Shown: piece by piece, positions 55,931 to 63,308 of the stretch
Layout: every line of letters begins with the position of its first letter
Position numbering within the stretch: the stretch's first letter is position 1
Assembly (NCBI RefSeq): GCF_004769405.1
Contig: NZ_RQES01000001.1
Location: forward strand, 186,001 to 250,000
From: Leptospira selangorensis
Lineage (GTDB): Bacteria; Spirochaetota; Leptospiria; Leptospirales; Leptospiraceae
Direction of reading: 5' to 3'
DNA length: 64,000 nt
The notes under the pieces: model-generated
What the model was told of the DNA's origin: nothing
Seen by the model: only the letters and a program-made list of their open reading frames with translations
The model's database searches: none
Program-made: the position numbers and the translations under genes

Positions 55931-56635
55931 TTAATCTAATCCATTCTCCGAATTTAAGATCCTACGCAGGCCAGGAATAATTTTTACATAGGGTTGGATC
56001 TTTCTAAAATCGGAAATTTCTTTCGCAGATACATCCGAACCATCCAGTTGTAAATGGATCAGATTTGTAAGACCGTATAGAGGACTTAAATCCTTGATTT
56101 GGGTTCCACCCAAGTATAATTCCATTAATTTTGAACAATTCTCTAAAGGCCTAAGATCCGTAATTTTAGTATGTTTGAGCTGCAAATGCCTCACACTGCA
56201 GCCCGGCCCGAGAAACCTGAGATTGGAAATTTTAGAATCGGTAAGTTCTATTCTAGTGAGCCTGTTCCAATATAGATAATTTTTCAGATCTTGGTCGGCG
56301 ATTTCTGTCTGGTTCAACACCAAACTATCCAACTTTGCGAAACGATTTAAGGGAGAAAGGTCTTTTACGGAAGATCCGGATAGAAGAACATATCTAAGCT
56401 TAGGGAGATCCGGCAAACCTTCTAGAGACTTTACATCTTTAGAATTTAGTTCTAGGATTTCTAATCCGGAGAATGCGGATAGATCGCTCCAGCTTGGATT
56501 ATCTTCGAATCCCAACCAACGTATTTCTTTAGGATATTTTCCTAGGATCTCACCTTCGGAATTCCGAACTGAGATAAGATGATTCGATTGAGAGCATGCT
56601 GATAAGAAGCAGAGGATTAGAAATATTTTCCTCAT
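55931..56635 (-). CDS. Leucine-rich-repeat lipoprotein
   Basis: The frame is open to 56779, but ATG 56635 starts exactly at a signal peptide (M-R-K-I-F-L-I-L) with lipobox L-S-A-C at Cys14, so I take it as the start (234 residues). About six LRR units of 21-23 residues follow (about 60-215), with L-x-x-L-x-x-L and repeated S-P-L-N, R-P-L-E and S-P-L-Y turns, like the short internalin-type repeats common in pathogenic leptospires. It likely presents a binding face on the cell surface. Confidence 0.75.
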   Translation of the reverse strand: MRKIFLILCFLSACSQSNHLISVRNSEGEILGKYPKEIRWLGFEDNPSWSDLSAFSGLEILELNSKDVKSLEGLPDLPKLRYVLLSGSSVKDLSPLNRFAKLDSLVLNQTEIADQDLKNYLYWNRLTRIELTDSKISNLRFLGPGCSVRHLQLKHTKITDLRPLENCSKLMELYLGGTQIKDLSPLYGLTNLIHLQLDGSDVSAKEISDFRKIQPYVKIIPGLRRILNSENGLD

Positions 56636-56710
56636 AAGATCGAATCTATTTAAGTTCAAATCAAAAGAAAACCAAAAAATTCGAATTTCAAAAATACGAT
56701 TCGGTTCGCA

Positions 56711-56725
56711 TGTAGGAACTCCTAC
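56711..56725. repeat. Palindrome copy TGTAGGA-AC-TCCTAC
   Basis: Six-base perfect arms (GTAGGA and TCCTAC) around an AC centre, with the outermost T/A pair lost on the right side. It lies between the divergent LRR and Fur genes and belongs to the intergenic palindrome family of this window. Confidence 0.55.
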
Positions 56726-56802
56726 GAGCTCTTTAAAAGCGGATTTATCGGGTTGACATATGCTTCCTTTTTGGAGCAAGATAAGATTCGAAGCCGATCC
56801 GA

Positions 56803-57201
56803 ATGGAAGAAGATAAAAAATCCGCCTCTCGAAATACTAAACAAAAGGGCGAGATCTTGAGAGTCATCCGTGACGCGAAAGGTCCTCTTTCGGTAAAGGA
56901 AATCCACGATATCTCCAAAAAATCCATACAGAATATTGGGATCGCAACCGTTTATCGGTCAGTGAACCATTTGTTGGAATCAGGTTCGATCCATGAGATC
57001 CAATTGCCCGGAGAATCTTCCAGATTCGAGATCAGTCATCTGGATCATCACCACCATTTTCACTGTAAAGTTTGTGACCGTGTATTCGATGTGGAGATCT
57101 GTCCTTTCCCTATGGAAAATTTACCTAAGGGATTCACATTAGATTCTCATGAAATTATTTTATACGGCGTTTGTTCCGAATGTAATACCTCCTCCAAATG
57201 A
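56803..57201 (+). CDS. Fur-family metal-responsive transcription regulator
   Basis: A 132-residue Fur/PerR/Zur-type repressor. The N-terminal winged helix spans about 10-80 (D-I-S-K-K-S-I-Q-N-I-G-I-A-T-V-Y-R), followed by the metal domain with H-L-D-H-H-H-H-F-H-C near residue 85, the structural zinc pair C-K-V-C and a C-terminal C-S-E-C. Which metal it senses cannot be read: PerR-type Asp/His ligands are not obvious. Its stop overlaps the SGNH-C start by 4 bases (ATGA), so it is co-translated with a glycan-related gene, an unusual partner. Confidence 0.9.
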   Translation: MEEDKKSASRNTKQKGEILRVIRDAKGPLSVKEIHDISKKSIQNIGIATVYRSVNHLLESGSIHEIQLPGESSRFEISHLDHHHHFHCKVCDRVFDVEICPFPMENLPKGFTLDSHEIILYGVCSECNTSSK

Positions 57202-58784
57202 ATCAAAAAAAATTAAAATTTAAAATACTATATTTAAGCATTCTATTTATCGCATTATTCTCCTTTATTGATCGTATCGCGCTGGAGAATTTACTTTTTG
57301 GATTTCCGAACGAGTTAGAATGGGATACTTCTCCTTGGTTCAACTTTTTGGAAAAAAGAAGAAGGATCGAATTTTCCGAAAACGAAAAAGGTACACTGAT
57401 CGTTGGAAGTAGTGTGGCTCTTTATTCTTCTCTTCCGGAAAGAATGAATGAGAGACTTAAAGACAAATCGATTCGTACGGAATTTTATTCTCATCCGGCT
57501 TTGACACCTTCCGATTTTTATTTTTATAAGGAAGATATAGCCTCTAAAAAGCCCAAACTTGTATTTTTCGTTTTAAATCCCGCGGATCTTCAATTGGATT
57601 TTCTGATCACGGAAAAAGAAAACGAAGCTAGACTTGCTCAATACAAACAAAATCTCCTCTACCAAGAAAAGTCCATCATTGACTTTCAGAATTTAGAATA
57701 TTCTGAAAAAGCATTGGATGATGTTTCTGCAAAAACAAGACACCAAAATAGGATGATCTATCCTGCCCAATATCTAAGAGAGAAGTATCAGGATATTCTG
57801 AAAACTGGCAAATCCGCGGTTTTATCCCTTCTCTCCAGATCTTTGTTCCTAGTGATCCGATACCGCAGTTTTTTATATGATCCGATGGACGCATGGATAG
57901 AAAACCATCTCAGAAGTGGTAGATCCTACCATTATTACACCGGAATAATTCCGGAAGAAGGTATTTATCTAAGAGGATGGGCCAAACCTGAGTTTTCAAT
58001 CGATTGTGAATTGAAAAATGGAGTTTTCGAACAGAGTGTATTCTTCCAAGAGAAGGATACCAATTTAAAAATTTGGGGAGAAGGTAAACCGATCCTATTC
58101 GATAAAACTTTTCCTAAATCCGGTTGGCATACGATCAAATTTACCGTTCCGGAAAAATCGGATAGAACCAAACTCAGAATTGCTTCCGATAAAAAGATCT
58201 CTTCTTTGCAAGTGGATTCCAGGATTTTCGGAACGGAAGAAATTTATGGGATCCGACTTTCTCAAAATTTCTGCAGAAACGAGATCAGAAAACATATCTC
58301 TTATATTCGAATTCCAGGTTTAGATGATTCTAGACTTTCTAAAATGGATGATGCCATTTATTCAAAGGACTATACGGAAAGGATCTATGGATATAAGGGA
58401 GAAAGTTCCAAAATGTCCAGGCTTGTCACTCTTAGAATGGCAAAGATCAAATTAGCTTCTTCTCCTAAATTTTTTATTTGGTCTGAATTGGAATATTTGA
58501 AAAAAGCAATCATGTATTTAGAATCACAAGGAATTCAAGTGCTCCTGGTAAATTCTCCTGAAAATCCTATAGAGAGAGAAGTATATGAAACCAGTCCTTG
58601 GTACAAAGGATATATCTCTTATTTGGAAAATTTAGGAAAAACTAAATATCATTTTAAAAATGCGATTCCCGATTTTGAAGATAAAAGATCCTTCTTAGAT
58701 CCTCATCATTTGACCTACCAGGCTTCCGAAAAATCCTCAGATCTATACGCAGATTGGATCTTAGAAACATTAACGGAAAAGTAG
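57198..58784 (+). CDS. DUF1574/SGNH-type protein with an inserted beta domain (third copy)
   Basis: A 528-residue protein with one N-terminal helix (about 8-27) and a periplasmic SGNH-like fold: block I L-I-V-G-S-S-V-A-L-Y near residue 69 and the late block D-P-H-H-L-T near 502, nearly the same as in module B (D-P-H-H-L-S). Between them, about residues 235-350 form a beta-rich domain resembling a carbohydrate-binding jelly roll. It overlaps the Fur gene by 4 bases and is 1 base before a GT-C gene. No MBOAT adjoins, so its acyl partner, if any, is elsewhere. Confidence 0.72.
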   Translation: MNQKKLKFKILYLSILFIALFSFIDRIALENLLFGFPNELEWDTSPWFNFLEKRRRIEFSENEKGTLIVGSSVALYSSLPERMNERLKDKSIRTEFYSHPALTPSDFYFYKEDIASKKPKLVFFVLNPADLQLDFLITEKENEARLAQYKQNLLYQEKSIIDFQNLEYSEKALDDVSAKTRHQNRMIYPAQYLREKYQDILKTGKSAVLSLLSRSLFLVIRYRSFLYDPMDAWIENHLRSGRSYHYYTGIIPEEGIYLRGWAKPEFSIDCELKNGVFEQSVFFQEKDTNLKIWGEGKPILFDKTFPKSGWHTIKFTVPEKSDRTKLRIASDKKISSLQVDSRIFGTEEIYGIRLSQNFCRNEIRKHISYIRIPGLDDSRLSKMDDAIYSKDYTERIYGYKGESSKMSRLVTLRMAKIKLASSPKFFIWSELEYLKKAIMYLESQGIQVLLVNSPENPIEREVYETSPWYKGYISYLENLGKTKYHFKNAIPDFEDKRSFLDPHHLTYQASEKSSDLYADWILETLTEK

Positions 58785-58785
58785 A

Positions 58786-60024
58786 ATGTCCGGATTCTTA
58801 TCTAAGTTTTTACCGAGCGAAAGTCTAAAAGCGGAATGGATCAGTGTTTTAGGAAATCCTAAACTAGTTACTGCGTTCTTTATCCTACTGTACTCCTTCT
58901 CCTCTTTTTGTGTTTGGAAAAAATATTCCTGGAGTCCAAGCTCCCAAGTAAATTTCGGAAAAGAATTCGCGGACCAAAACAAAGAACAAACTCCTCCAGG
59001 TGCGATCGTATTTTTAGGAGAGGAGGGGAACCTGGGCGCAGGTTATGACGGGCAAATTTTCTATTATTATTCTAGGATGTTGTCCGGTTTTAGTTTAGAT
59101 TGGCCAAACGGTTTCGAGACTAGCTTTCGTGCACCAAGGATAGGATATCCACTTTTAGTTTCCCCATTCGGCTGGTTCGGGATGAATGCAACCATCATCG
59201 GGATGTACATTCTGAATTTAGGAATCTTCTACCTTTCTTATCTTGCGATACGGGATTTATTGCCGGACTCTAAAAAATACCTAAGCGCATTCTATCTAGT
59301 TTCTCCATTCGCTTTGGGGAGTTATATCTTACTTGTATCCGACACAGTAATGATGGGCCTAAGTGTGCTTGCCTACTGGTCTTTTATCAGAAAAAGATTT
59401 TTAACCTTCTCCTTACTCGCCGGCCTTGCAATACTCACAAAAGAACAGGCAGTTTTTTTATTTTTCCCATTGGGACTGAGCACAGTATTCCAAAAGGATT
59501 TCAAAAAAAGTATTTGGGTGGCTTCTTCTTTGATCCTGCCAGCAGCCTGGAGTATCTATTTAAGGACCCAATTCCCGGATTGGACACCTGGAAGTCTGGG
59601 TCATTTTTTCGATCCATTCGGCGGACTTTTAGGATATTTCGGGGAACTCCAACAAGCTATAGTCTCAGGGGATCGAAATCTTATCCTTCTGATCAAAAAA
59701 TTCTCCAGATTCCCTTTGGTACTTCTTCTTTTATCCGGAACCTACCTGCTATTTAAAGGCGATTGGAAGAAGGGACTGGTGTTTAGGTTCGGTTTTGGAA
59801 TTCTTTTATTAACCGCCTATGCGGGAGGTTATATTCTCTATTGGGCCACCTACGAGAACGTTTCCAGAATGTTCACATTCAGCCTTCCTTTATTAATTTT
59901 TTGGGAAAAAGAAGATGATACCCTTCCGAGCGGAACCTATTGGGCCCTAACAGGTATCATTCTAGTTTCGTTTTTAATAAAATTGGCATTCATTTCCAAA
60001 CCGTTACGTCACTTGGTCTGGTAA
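58786..60024 (+). CDS. Polytopic GT-C-type glycosyltransferase-like protein
   Basis: A 412-residue inner-membrane protein with about nine hydrophobic helices. The first periplasmic loop has G-A-G-Y-D-G-Q-I-F-Y-Y near residue 86, a Y-D-G motif seen in many putative mannosyltransferases of bacteria, followed by F-R-A-P-R-I-G-Y-P-L-L. It starts 1 base after the third SGNH gene and is likely translated with it. It would add a sugar from polyprenyl phosphate to a glycan or protein in the periplasm. Confidence 0.7.
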   Translation: MSGFLSKFLPSESLKAEWISVLGNPKLVTAFFILLYSFSSFCVWKKYSWSPSSQVNFGKEFADQNKEQTPPGAIVFLGEEGNLGAGYDGQIFYYYSRMLSGFSLDWPNGFETSFRAPRIGYPLLVSPFGWFGMNATIIGMYILNLGIFYLSYLAIRDLLPDSKKYLSAFYLVSPFALGSYILLVSDTVMMGLSVLAYWSFIRKRFLTFSLLAGLAILTKEQAVFLFFPLGLSTVFQKDFKKSIWVASSLILPAAWSIYLRTQFPDWTPGSLGHFFDPFGGLLGYFGELQQAIVSGDRNLILLIKKFSRFPLVLLLLSGTYLLFKGDWKKGLVFRFGFGILLLTAYAGGYILYWATYENVSRMFTFSLPLLIFWEKEDDTLPSGTYWALTGIILVSFLIKLAFISKPLRHLVW

Positions 60025-60054
60025 TTCGGCTCCTATCCGAATCCGCGTTTTTTT
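60024..60054 (+). terminator. Possible terminator after the GT-C gene
   Basis: ATTCGG and CCGAAT form a 6-bp stem with a 7-base loop, followed after 5 bases by a run of seven T. The gap before the T-run weakens the call. Confidence 0.4.
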
Positions 60055-60330
60055 GCAAACAAGTCTGTAAAAATTTTCTTAGACTTGATTCTTCTTATAA
60101 AAGAATTAGAATGGTCTTATTGTAGGTCCGCTGTTCAGAAATCCGCACGTGTCATTGTAATCAGATCGGTGAAATCCGAGCTTTGCTTCTCTTAGAAACC
60201 CTGCTATCCGCGATTTTACCATCATTCAAACCAATCCCGCTGTTCTTAAAGAGTGTTATGGTCTTATGGAAGGCGAATTGGTCTCCGTTTGCGAGTCGGA
60301 AGCTGCCTAAATTTTTTGTTCGAGGAAAGC
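60025..60330 (+). other. Gene-free region before the RRM gene: terminator, promoter and long leader
   Basis: This 306-base stretch holds the end of the upstream terminator, a promoter-like pair at 60085-60112 and then about 210 bases without a convincing frame before the ATG at 60331. The frames that cross it lack ribosome sites. A long 5' leader for the RNA-binding protein is the simplest reading. Confidence 0.5.
60085..60112 (+). promoter_or_regulatory. Predicted promoter for the RRM protein gene
   Basis: TTGATT (60085-60090), a 16-base spacer and TAGAAT (60107-60112). The spacer length and the -10 hexamer equal those before the ferritin-like gene. It would give a leader of about 210 bases. 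Confidence 0.4.
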
Positions 60331-60588
60331 ATGCAGAATCGCAAACTCTTTGTAGGAAATCTTAATTACTCCGTTCGCCAACAGGAAATCAGTGACCTGT
60401 TCGCAAACTACGGAGAAGTAGCATACGCGAAAGTAATTGAAGGTAAAGGATTCGGATTCGTGGAAATGGCTAGCGAGGAGCAAGCCGAAAACGCGAAGAA
60501 TAGTCTAAACGGAACCGAATTCAAAGGTAGAACTTTGAATATCGATATCGCAAAACCACAGACTTTCAACAAGCCAAGAAGACATTAA
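60331..60588 (+). CDS. RRM-domain RNA-binding protein
   Basis: An 85-residue protein that is one RNA-recognition motif. RNP2 K-L-F-V-G-N-L is at residues 5-11 and RNP1 K-G-F-G-F-V-E-M near 40-47, both with aromatic residues for RNA stacking. The frame runs upstream, but ATG 60331 with AGGA 6 bases before it starts right at the domain. There is no Gly-rich tail, only a short basic end K-P-R-R-H. Bacterial RRM proteins, best known in cyanobacteria, respond to cold or membrane stress. A strong terminator follows. Confidence 0.92.
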   Translation: MQNRKLFVGNLNYSVRQQEISDLFANYGEVAYAKVIEGKGFGFVEMASEEQAENAKNSLNGTEFKGRTLNIDIAKPQTFNKPRRH

Positions 60589-60595
60589 GATCTTT

Positions 60596-60623
60596 CTCGG
60601 GGAAGGAAACTTCCCCGAGTTTT
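60596..60623. terminator. Strong terminator after the RRM gene
   Basis: CTCGGGGAAG and CTTCCCCGAG form a 10-bp perfect stem with a GAAA tetraloop followed by TTTT. It lies 7 bases after the stop. The convergent gene ends 6 bases further on, so it may serve both strands. Confidence 0.88.
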
Positions 60624-60628
60624 CCTAT

Positions 60629-61114
60629 CTATTCCCTTTCCCCATATTCCAAGAGAGAAGAATATGGATCTCCTTTCAGACCTAAAAGTTCCGCAAACGC
60701 CTCTTCGGTGTTTTTTCCTTCTTTCTTTTTTTCCAATACGGACAGTCTAAAAGTTTCACCTTTATCTTTCAGGATCTTCTCCTCTATAATCATATGCTGA
60801 TAAGCGATTTGTTTCTTAGGAGAAAGACTCTGGGCCACGATCTCGACCTTTTCGGATCCTAAGCGGAATCTACAAATGATAGAAGGTATATTCCCCAAAA
60901 CTTTTTCTGAAATTTGAAAACTTGGATAAGAAGAAAACGACTCTAAAACTTTAAGGATAGAAGGTCTTAACTCGCAGATAATATCAATGTCAGAGTGGGG
61001 AAGGTCCACTCCGATTGGAATGGAACCTACGAATTCAGGAGAGAATTCGGAAAGGATTTCTAGAACTTTACGATCTTTTAGAAGTGAAGTACAATCCGAA
61101 AATCGGTTTGTCAT
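60629..61114 (-). CDS. DUF4269-family, nucleotidyltransferase-like protein
   Basis: A 161-residue protein matching the DUF4269 layout: G-S-I-P-I-G-V-D-L-P-H-S-D-I-D-I near residue 30 gives the G-S and D-x-D of the nucleotidyltransferase fold, followed by Y-Q-H-M-I-I-E-E near 110. Substrate and role are unknown. It lies 17 bases after a small acidic-tailed protein gene and is likely co-transcribed. Confidence 0.8.
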   Translation of the reverse strand: MTNRFSDCTSLLKDRKVLEILSEFSPEFVGSIPIGVDLPHSDIDIICELRPSILKVLESFSSYPSFQISEKVLGNIPSIICRFRLGSEKVEIVAQSLSPKKQIAYQHMIIEEKILKDKGETFRLSVLEKKKEGKNTEEAFAELLGLKGDPYSSLLEYGERE

Positions 61115-61131
61115 TCAGGTGAGGTAGGCGA

Positions 61132-61485
61132 TTAAACGCCTACTTCTTCCTCTTCGTCCTCGTTTTCTTCTTCTACATTCAGAAGTTCTATAAGCTCTTT
61201 GTAAGCTCTTTCTTTTTCGACAACGCCTGTTTTCTTAATCGCTTTTTTGAGAACATCGTCCCATTTTTTCTGGGGAAGGATCACTTGCATTTCTTCCAAA
61301 ACTTCCAGAATATTGATATCGTCTTTTGTATTAAAGATCTCAGTAGCGTCGTAACGGAATAATCCGGAAAGTTGATCGATAAAATCGCCGACTCCGTTTC
61401 CGCCTCCGCGTTTATCTAGGGCCTCTTGTTTTTTTTGCGCTTTGCGGAGATCTCTTTCTCGTCTCTCCAATTCGGTCCGTTTCAT
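61132..61485 (-). CDS. Small charged cytoplasmic protein, hypothetical
   Basis: A 117-residue protein with a basic, coiled-coil-like N-terminal part (about 1-25: R-R-E-R-D-L-R-K-A-Q-K-K), a middle helix-rich region (about 30-95) and a Glu/Asp-rich tail (about 98-117). No signal peptide or known family. Bases before the ATG read AAGAGAGGGTTCTT, a usable ribosome site. First gene of the pair with the DUF4269 protein. Confidence 0.6.
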   Translation of the reverse strand: MKRTELERRERDLRKAQKKQEALDKRGGGNGVGDFIDQLSGLFRYDATEIFNTKDDINILEVLEEMQVILPQKKWDDVLKKAIKKTGVVEKERAYKELIELLNVEEENEDEEEEVGV

Positions 61486-61778
61486 AAGAACCCTCTCTTA
61501 TCGGCTATACCTGCCATATTTTCGAAACTAGCTCACGGGCAAAGAAAAAACCCTAAAGAATTCCGGTAGAAAAACTCAAGTAAGCTGCCGATCTGGCGGA
61601 AGTTTAGGTTTGATTCGTAAAAATCCCCTTTTAAAAACGAGGGAGTTCCATAGAACCACTCCAAACTTTCATTCCTATAGAATTAGACCGGGACTAAATG
61701 GAAATTCTTTCCTCAGGATCCTGGTTTTGGTCCTTTTTTGTACGAACGTTTGTAAAAAAAGAAGAAAGGAATCCCTTT
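61486..61778. other. Intergenic region without a convincing gene
   Basis: About 290 bases between the start of the 117-residue protein gene and the stop of the HtrA-like gene. It must hold the promoter of the former. A 64-codon plus-strand frame (61610-61804) overlaps the HtrA-like gene end, lacks a ribosome site and is not called. Confidence 0.5.
61754..61778 (-). terminator. Possible terminator of the HtrA-like pair
   Basis: On the minus strand just past the stop, AAAGG and CCTTT pair around a 4-base loop, followed after CTTC by seven T (61754-61760). The stem is short. Confidence 0.4.
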
Positions 61779-63305
61779 TTAGCGAGAACCCATTGAGGAC
61801 TTAGGGATCCTATATTCTTTTTGGATCCTTTGGTTAGCAGCGCTCAGGCTTTCTCTATCCAAAATAACATCAGTTCCATCATCTAATAAAATCGTAATGT
61901 ACCTAGACTTGGATGATTTTACTTCATTAGAAATGTCTTGGATCGATTGAATAGGTTTGCCGTTTACTTGATCCACCAATCTTCCGGAAACTTCGTGATA
62001 ACCCTGGTTGGATTCATCCGGAATTACTTGGGAAAGTAATACAAATTTACCTTCCTTTTTGTCGCCTGTGCTGAACTTATAATAATCGAAAGTGTATAAA
62101 AGTTTGCGATCTACTTTAGATCTCCAATCTTTTCCCCATTCTAGTAAATAACCTTCCGAAAGTTCTACGAATAGAAAACCGCCGTCGAAATAATATTCGG
62201 CTTTAGAACCAAGATTTCTATGAGGGATACGGATAGAAGAATAAGGAAATGGTTTTAAGGTAAGTTGGACTTCTTCTTCTTTTCCGGATCTGATGATCTT
62301 TATCGGGATTTGTTTTCCGATTTGGTAACCGAATTCATCTCCTATATGAGCGATATAAGATAGAACTTGTTTGCCGTATTTTTGATGATGGAAATATCCT
62401 TTTGAGTCTATCTTCTTACCGCCGAACTCAAGGATTACATCACCTATCTTTAATATTCCATCCGCAGAACTATCAGGCAAGATTTCAGCTACCAAGATCC
62501 CTTGGTCTTTTGTTTTAAGGGAATAATAATCCTTAGTGGCCTTGTCCATGATAGGTCTATAACGGAAACCTTTAAAAGGGATCTCAGTTTTACCAAAATC
62601 CCCCAAAAATTTGCTGATCAAAAAGGAAGGGATTGCTCTACCTGAGTTTTTGTCTCCGGAGAAGTCGAAAAGTATTCCGCTTACTTTTCCTTTTTCTAAT
62701 AGAACTTCTCCGTTACCGTTTAATGTCTCAGTGGAGTTCACATCTAATACAGGAAGTTCTACCATTCCTTGAGGATATTGGTCCAGATCCATACTGATTA
62801 GAGCGCCTGAAGCGGATTGGATAGAACCGGAATTGTCCAATTGGTAGATGGAAACTTGTCTAGGATAATCTATTTCTTTCTGGAATTCAAAAGGAATTAG
62901 ATCTTTAAAGAAGTTCTCTTCTTCGATTTTTAAAAGTGCCAGATCGGATTCCGAATCTTGTCTTGAAACGGTTGCCTTTGTCTCCGCATAGGAAGAATGT
63001 TTTTTAACTTCTATCAATGTGGAGTGGGTGAGTAGATGTGCCGGTAATAAGATCTTTTCGCCAGGCACTACGATCCCCACACCTCTTCTTACCTTTGGAT
63101 TTTTCTTTTTCCAAGGGTTAAAATAATCAGGTTCTTGGTAAGAGATCTTTACTTGGACTATACTCTTTTTGTATTCTTCTTCCGTTTTTGCTTGGGATGC
63201 GATACCGTTCGATCCTACTTTCGGGGAAGGTTTCGGTTTTTTAGCGGATAATCCGGAGCTGAAAACACAAATGCTTATAATGACTAGAAGGATCTTGGAT
63301 TTCAC
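61779..63305 (-). CDS. HtrA-like PDZ protein, catalytic Ser apparently lost
   Basis: A 508-residue exported protein. Signal peptide about 1-20. The trypsin-like domain (about 45-220) keeps His90 in L-P-A-H and Asp121 in S-E-S-D-L-A, but where G-N-S-G-G is expected it reads G-N-G-E (197-200), so the nucleophilic Ser is Gly. A PDZ domain follows (about 240-350, with G-I-L-V-A-E-I-L-P-D-S) and a second PDZ-like part (about 410-500). It is probably a non-catalytic HtrA relative acting as a binder or regulator in the periplasm. It starts 3 bases after the second HtrA/PDZ gene stop. Confidence 0.78.
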   Translation of the reverse strand: MKSKILLVIISICVFSSGLSAKKPKPSPKVGSNGIASQAKTEEEYKKSIVQVKISYQEPDYFNPWKKKNPKVRRGVGIVVPGEKILLPAHLLTHSTLIEVKKHSSYAETKATVSRQDSESDLALLKIEEENFFKDLIPFEFQKEIDYPRQVSIYQLDNSGSIQSASGALISMDLDQYPQGMVELPVLDVNSTETLNGNGEVLLEKGKVSGILFDFSGDKNSGRAIPSFLISKFLGDFGKTEIPFKGFRYRPIMDKATKDYYSLKTKDQGILVAEILPDSSADGILKIGDVILEFGGKKIDSKGYFHHQKYGKQVLSYIAHIGDEFGYQIGKQIPIKIIRSGKEEEVQLTLKPFPYSSIRIPHRNLGSKAEYYFDGGFLFVELSEGYLLEWGKDWRSKVDRKLLYTFDYYKFSTGDKKEGKFVLLSQVIPDESNQGYHEVSGRLVDQVNGKPIQSIQDISNEVKSSKSRYITILLDDGTDVILDRESLSAANQRIQKEYRIPKSSMGSR

Positions 63306-63308
63306 GTA

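Noticed and set aside
61610..61804. 64-codon plus-strand frame after the 117-residue protein gene
   Set aside because: No ribosome site, no recognisable protein features beyond one short hydrophobic patch, and it runs into the HtrA-like gene end.
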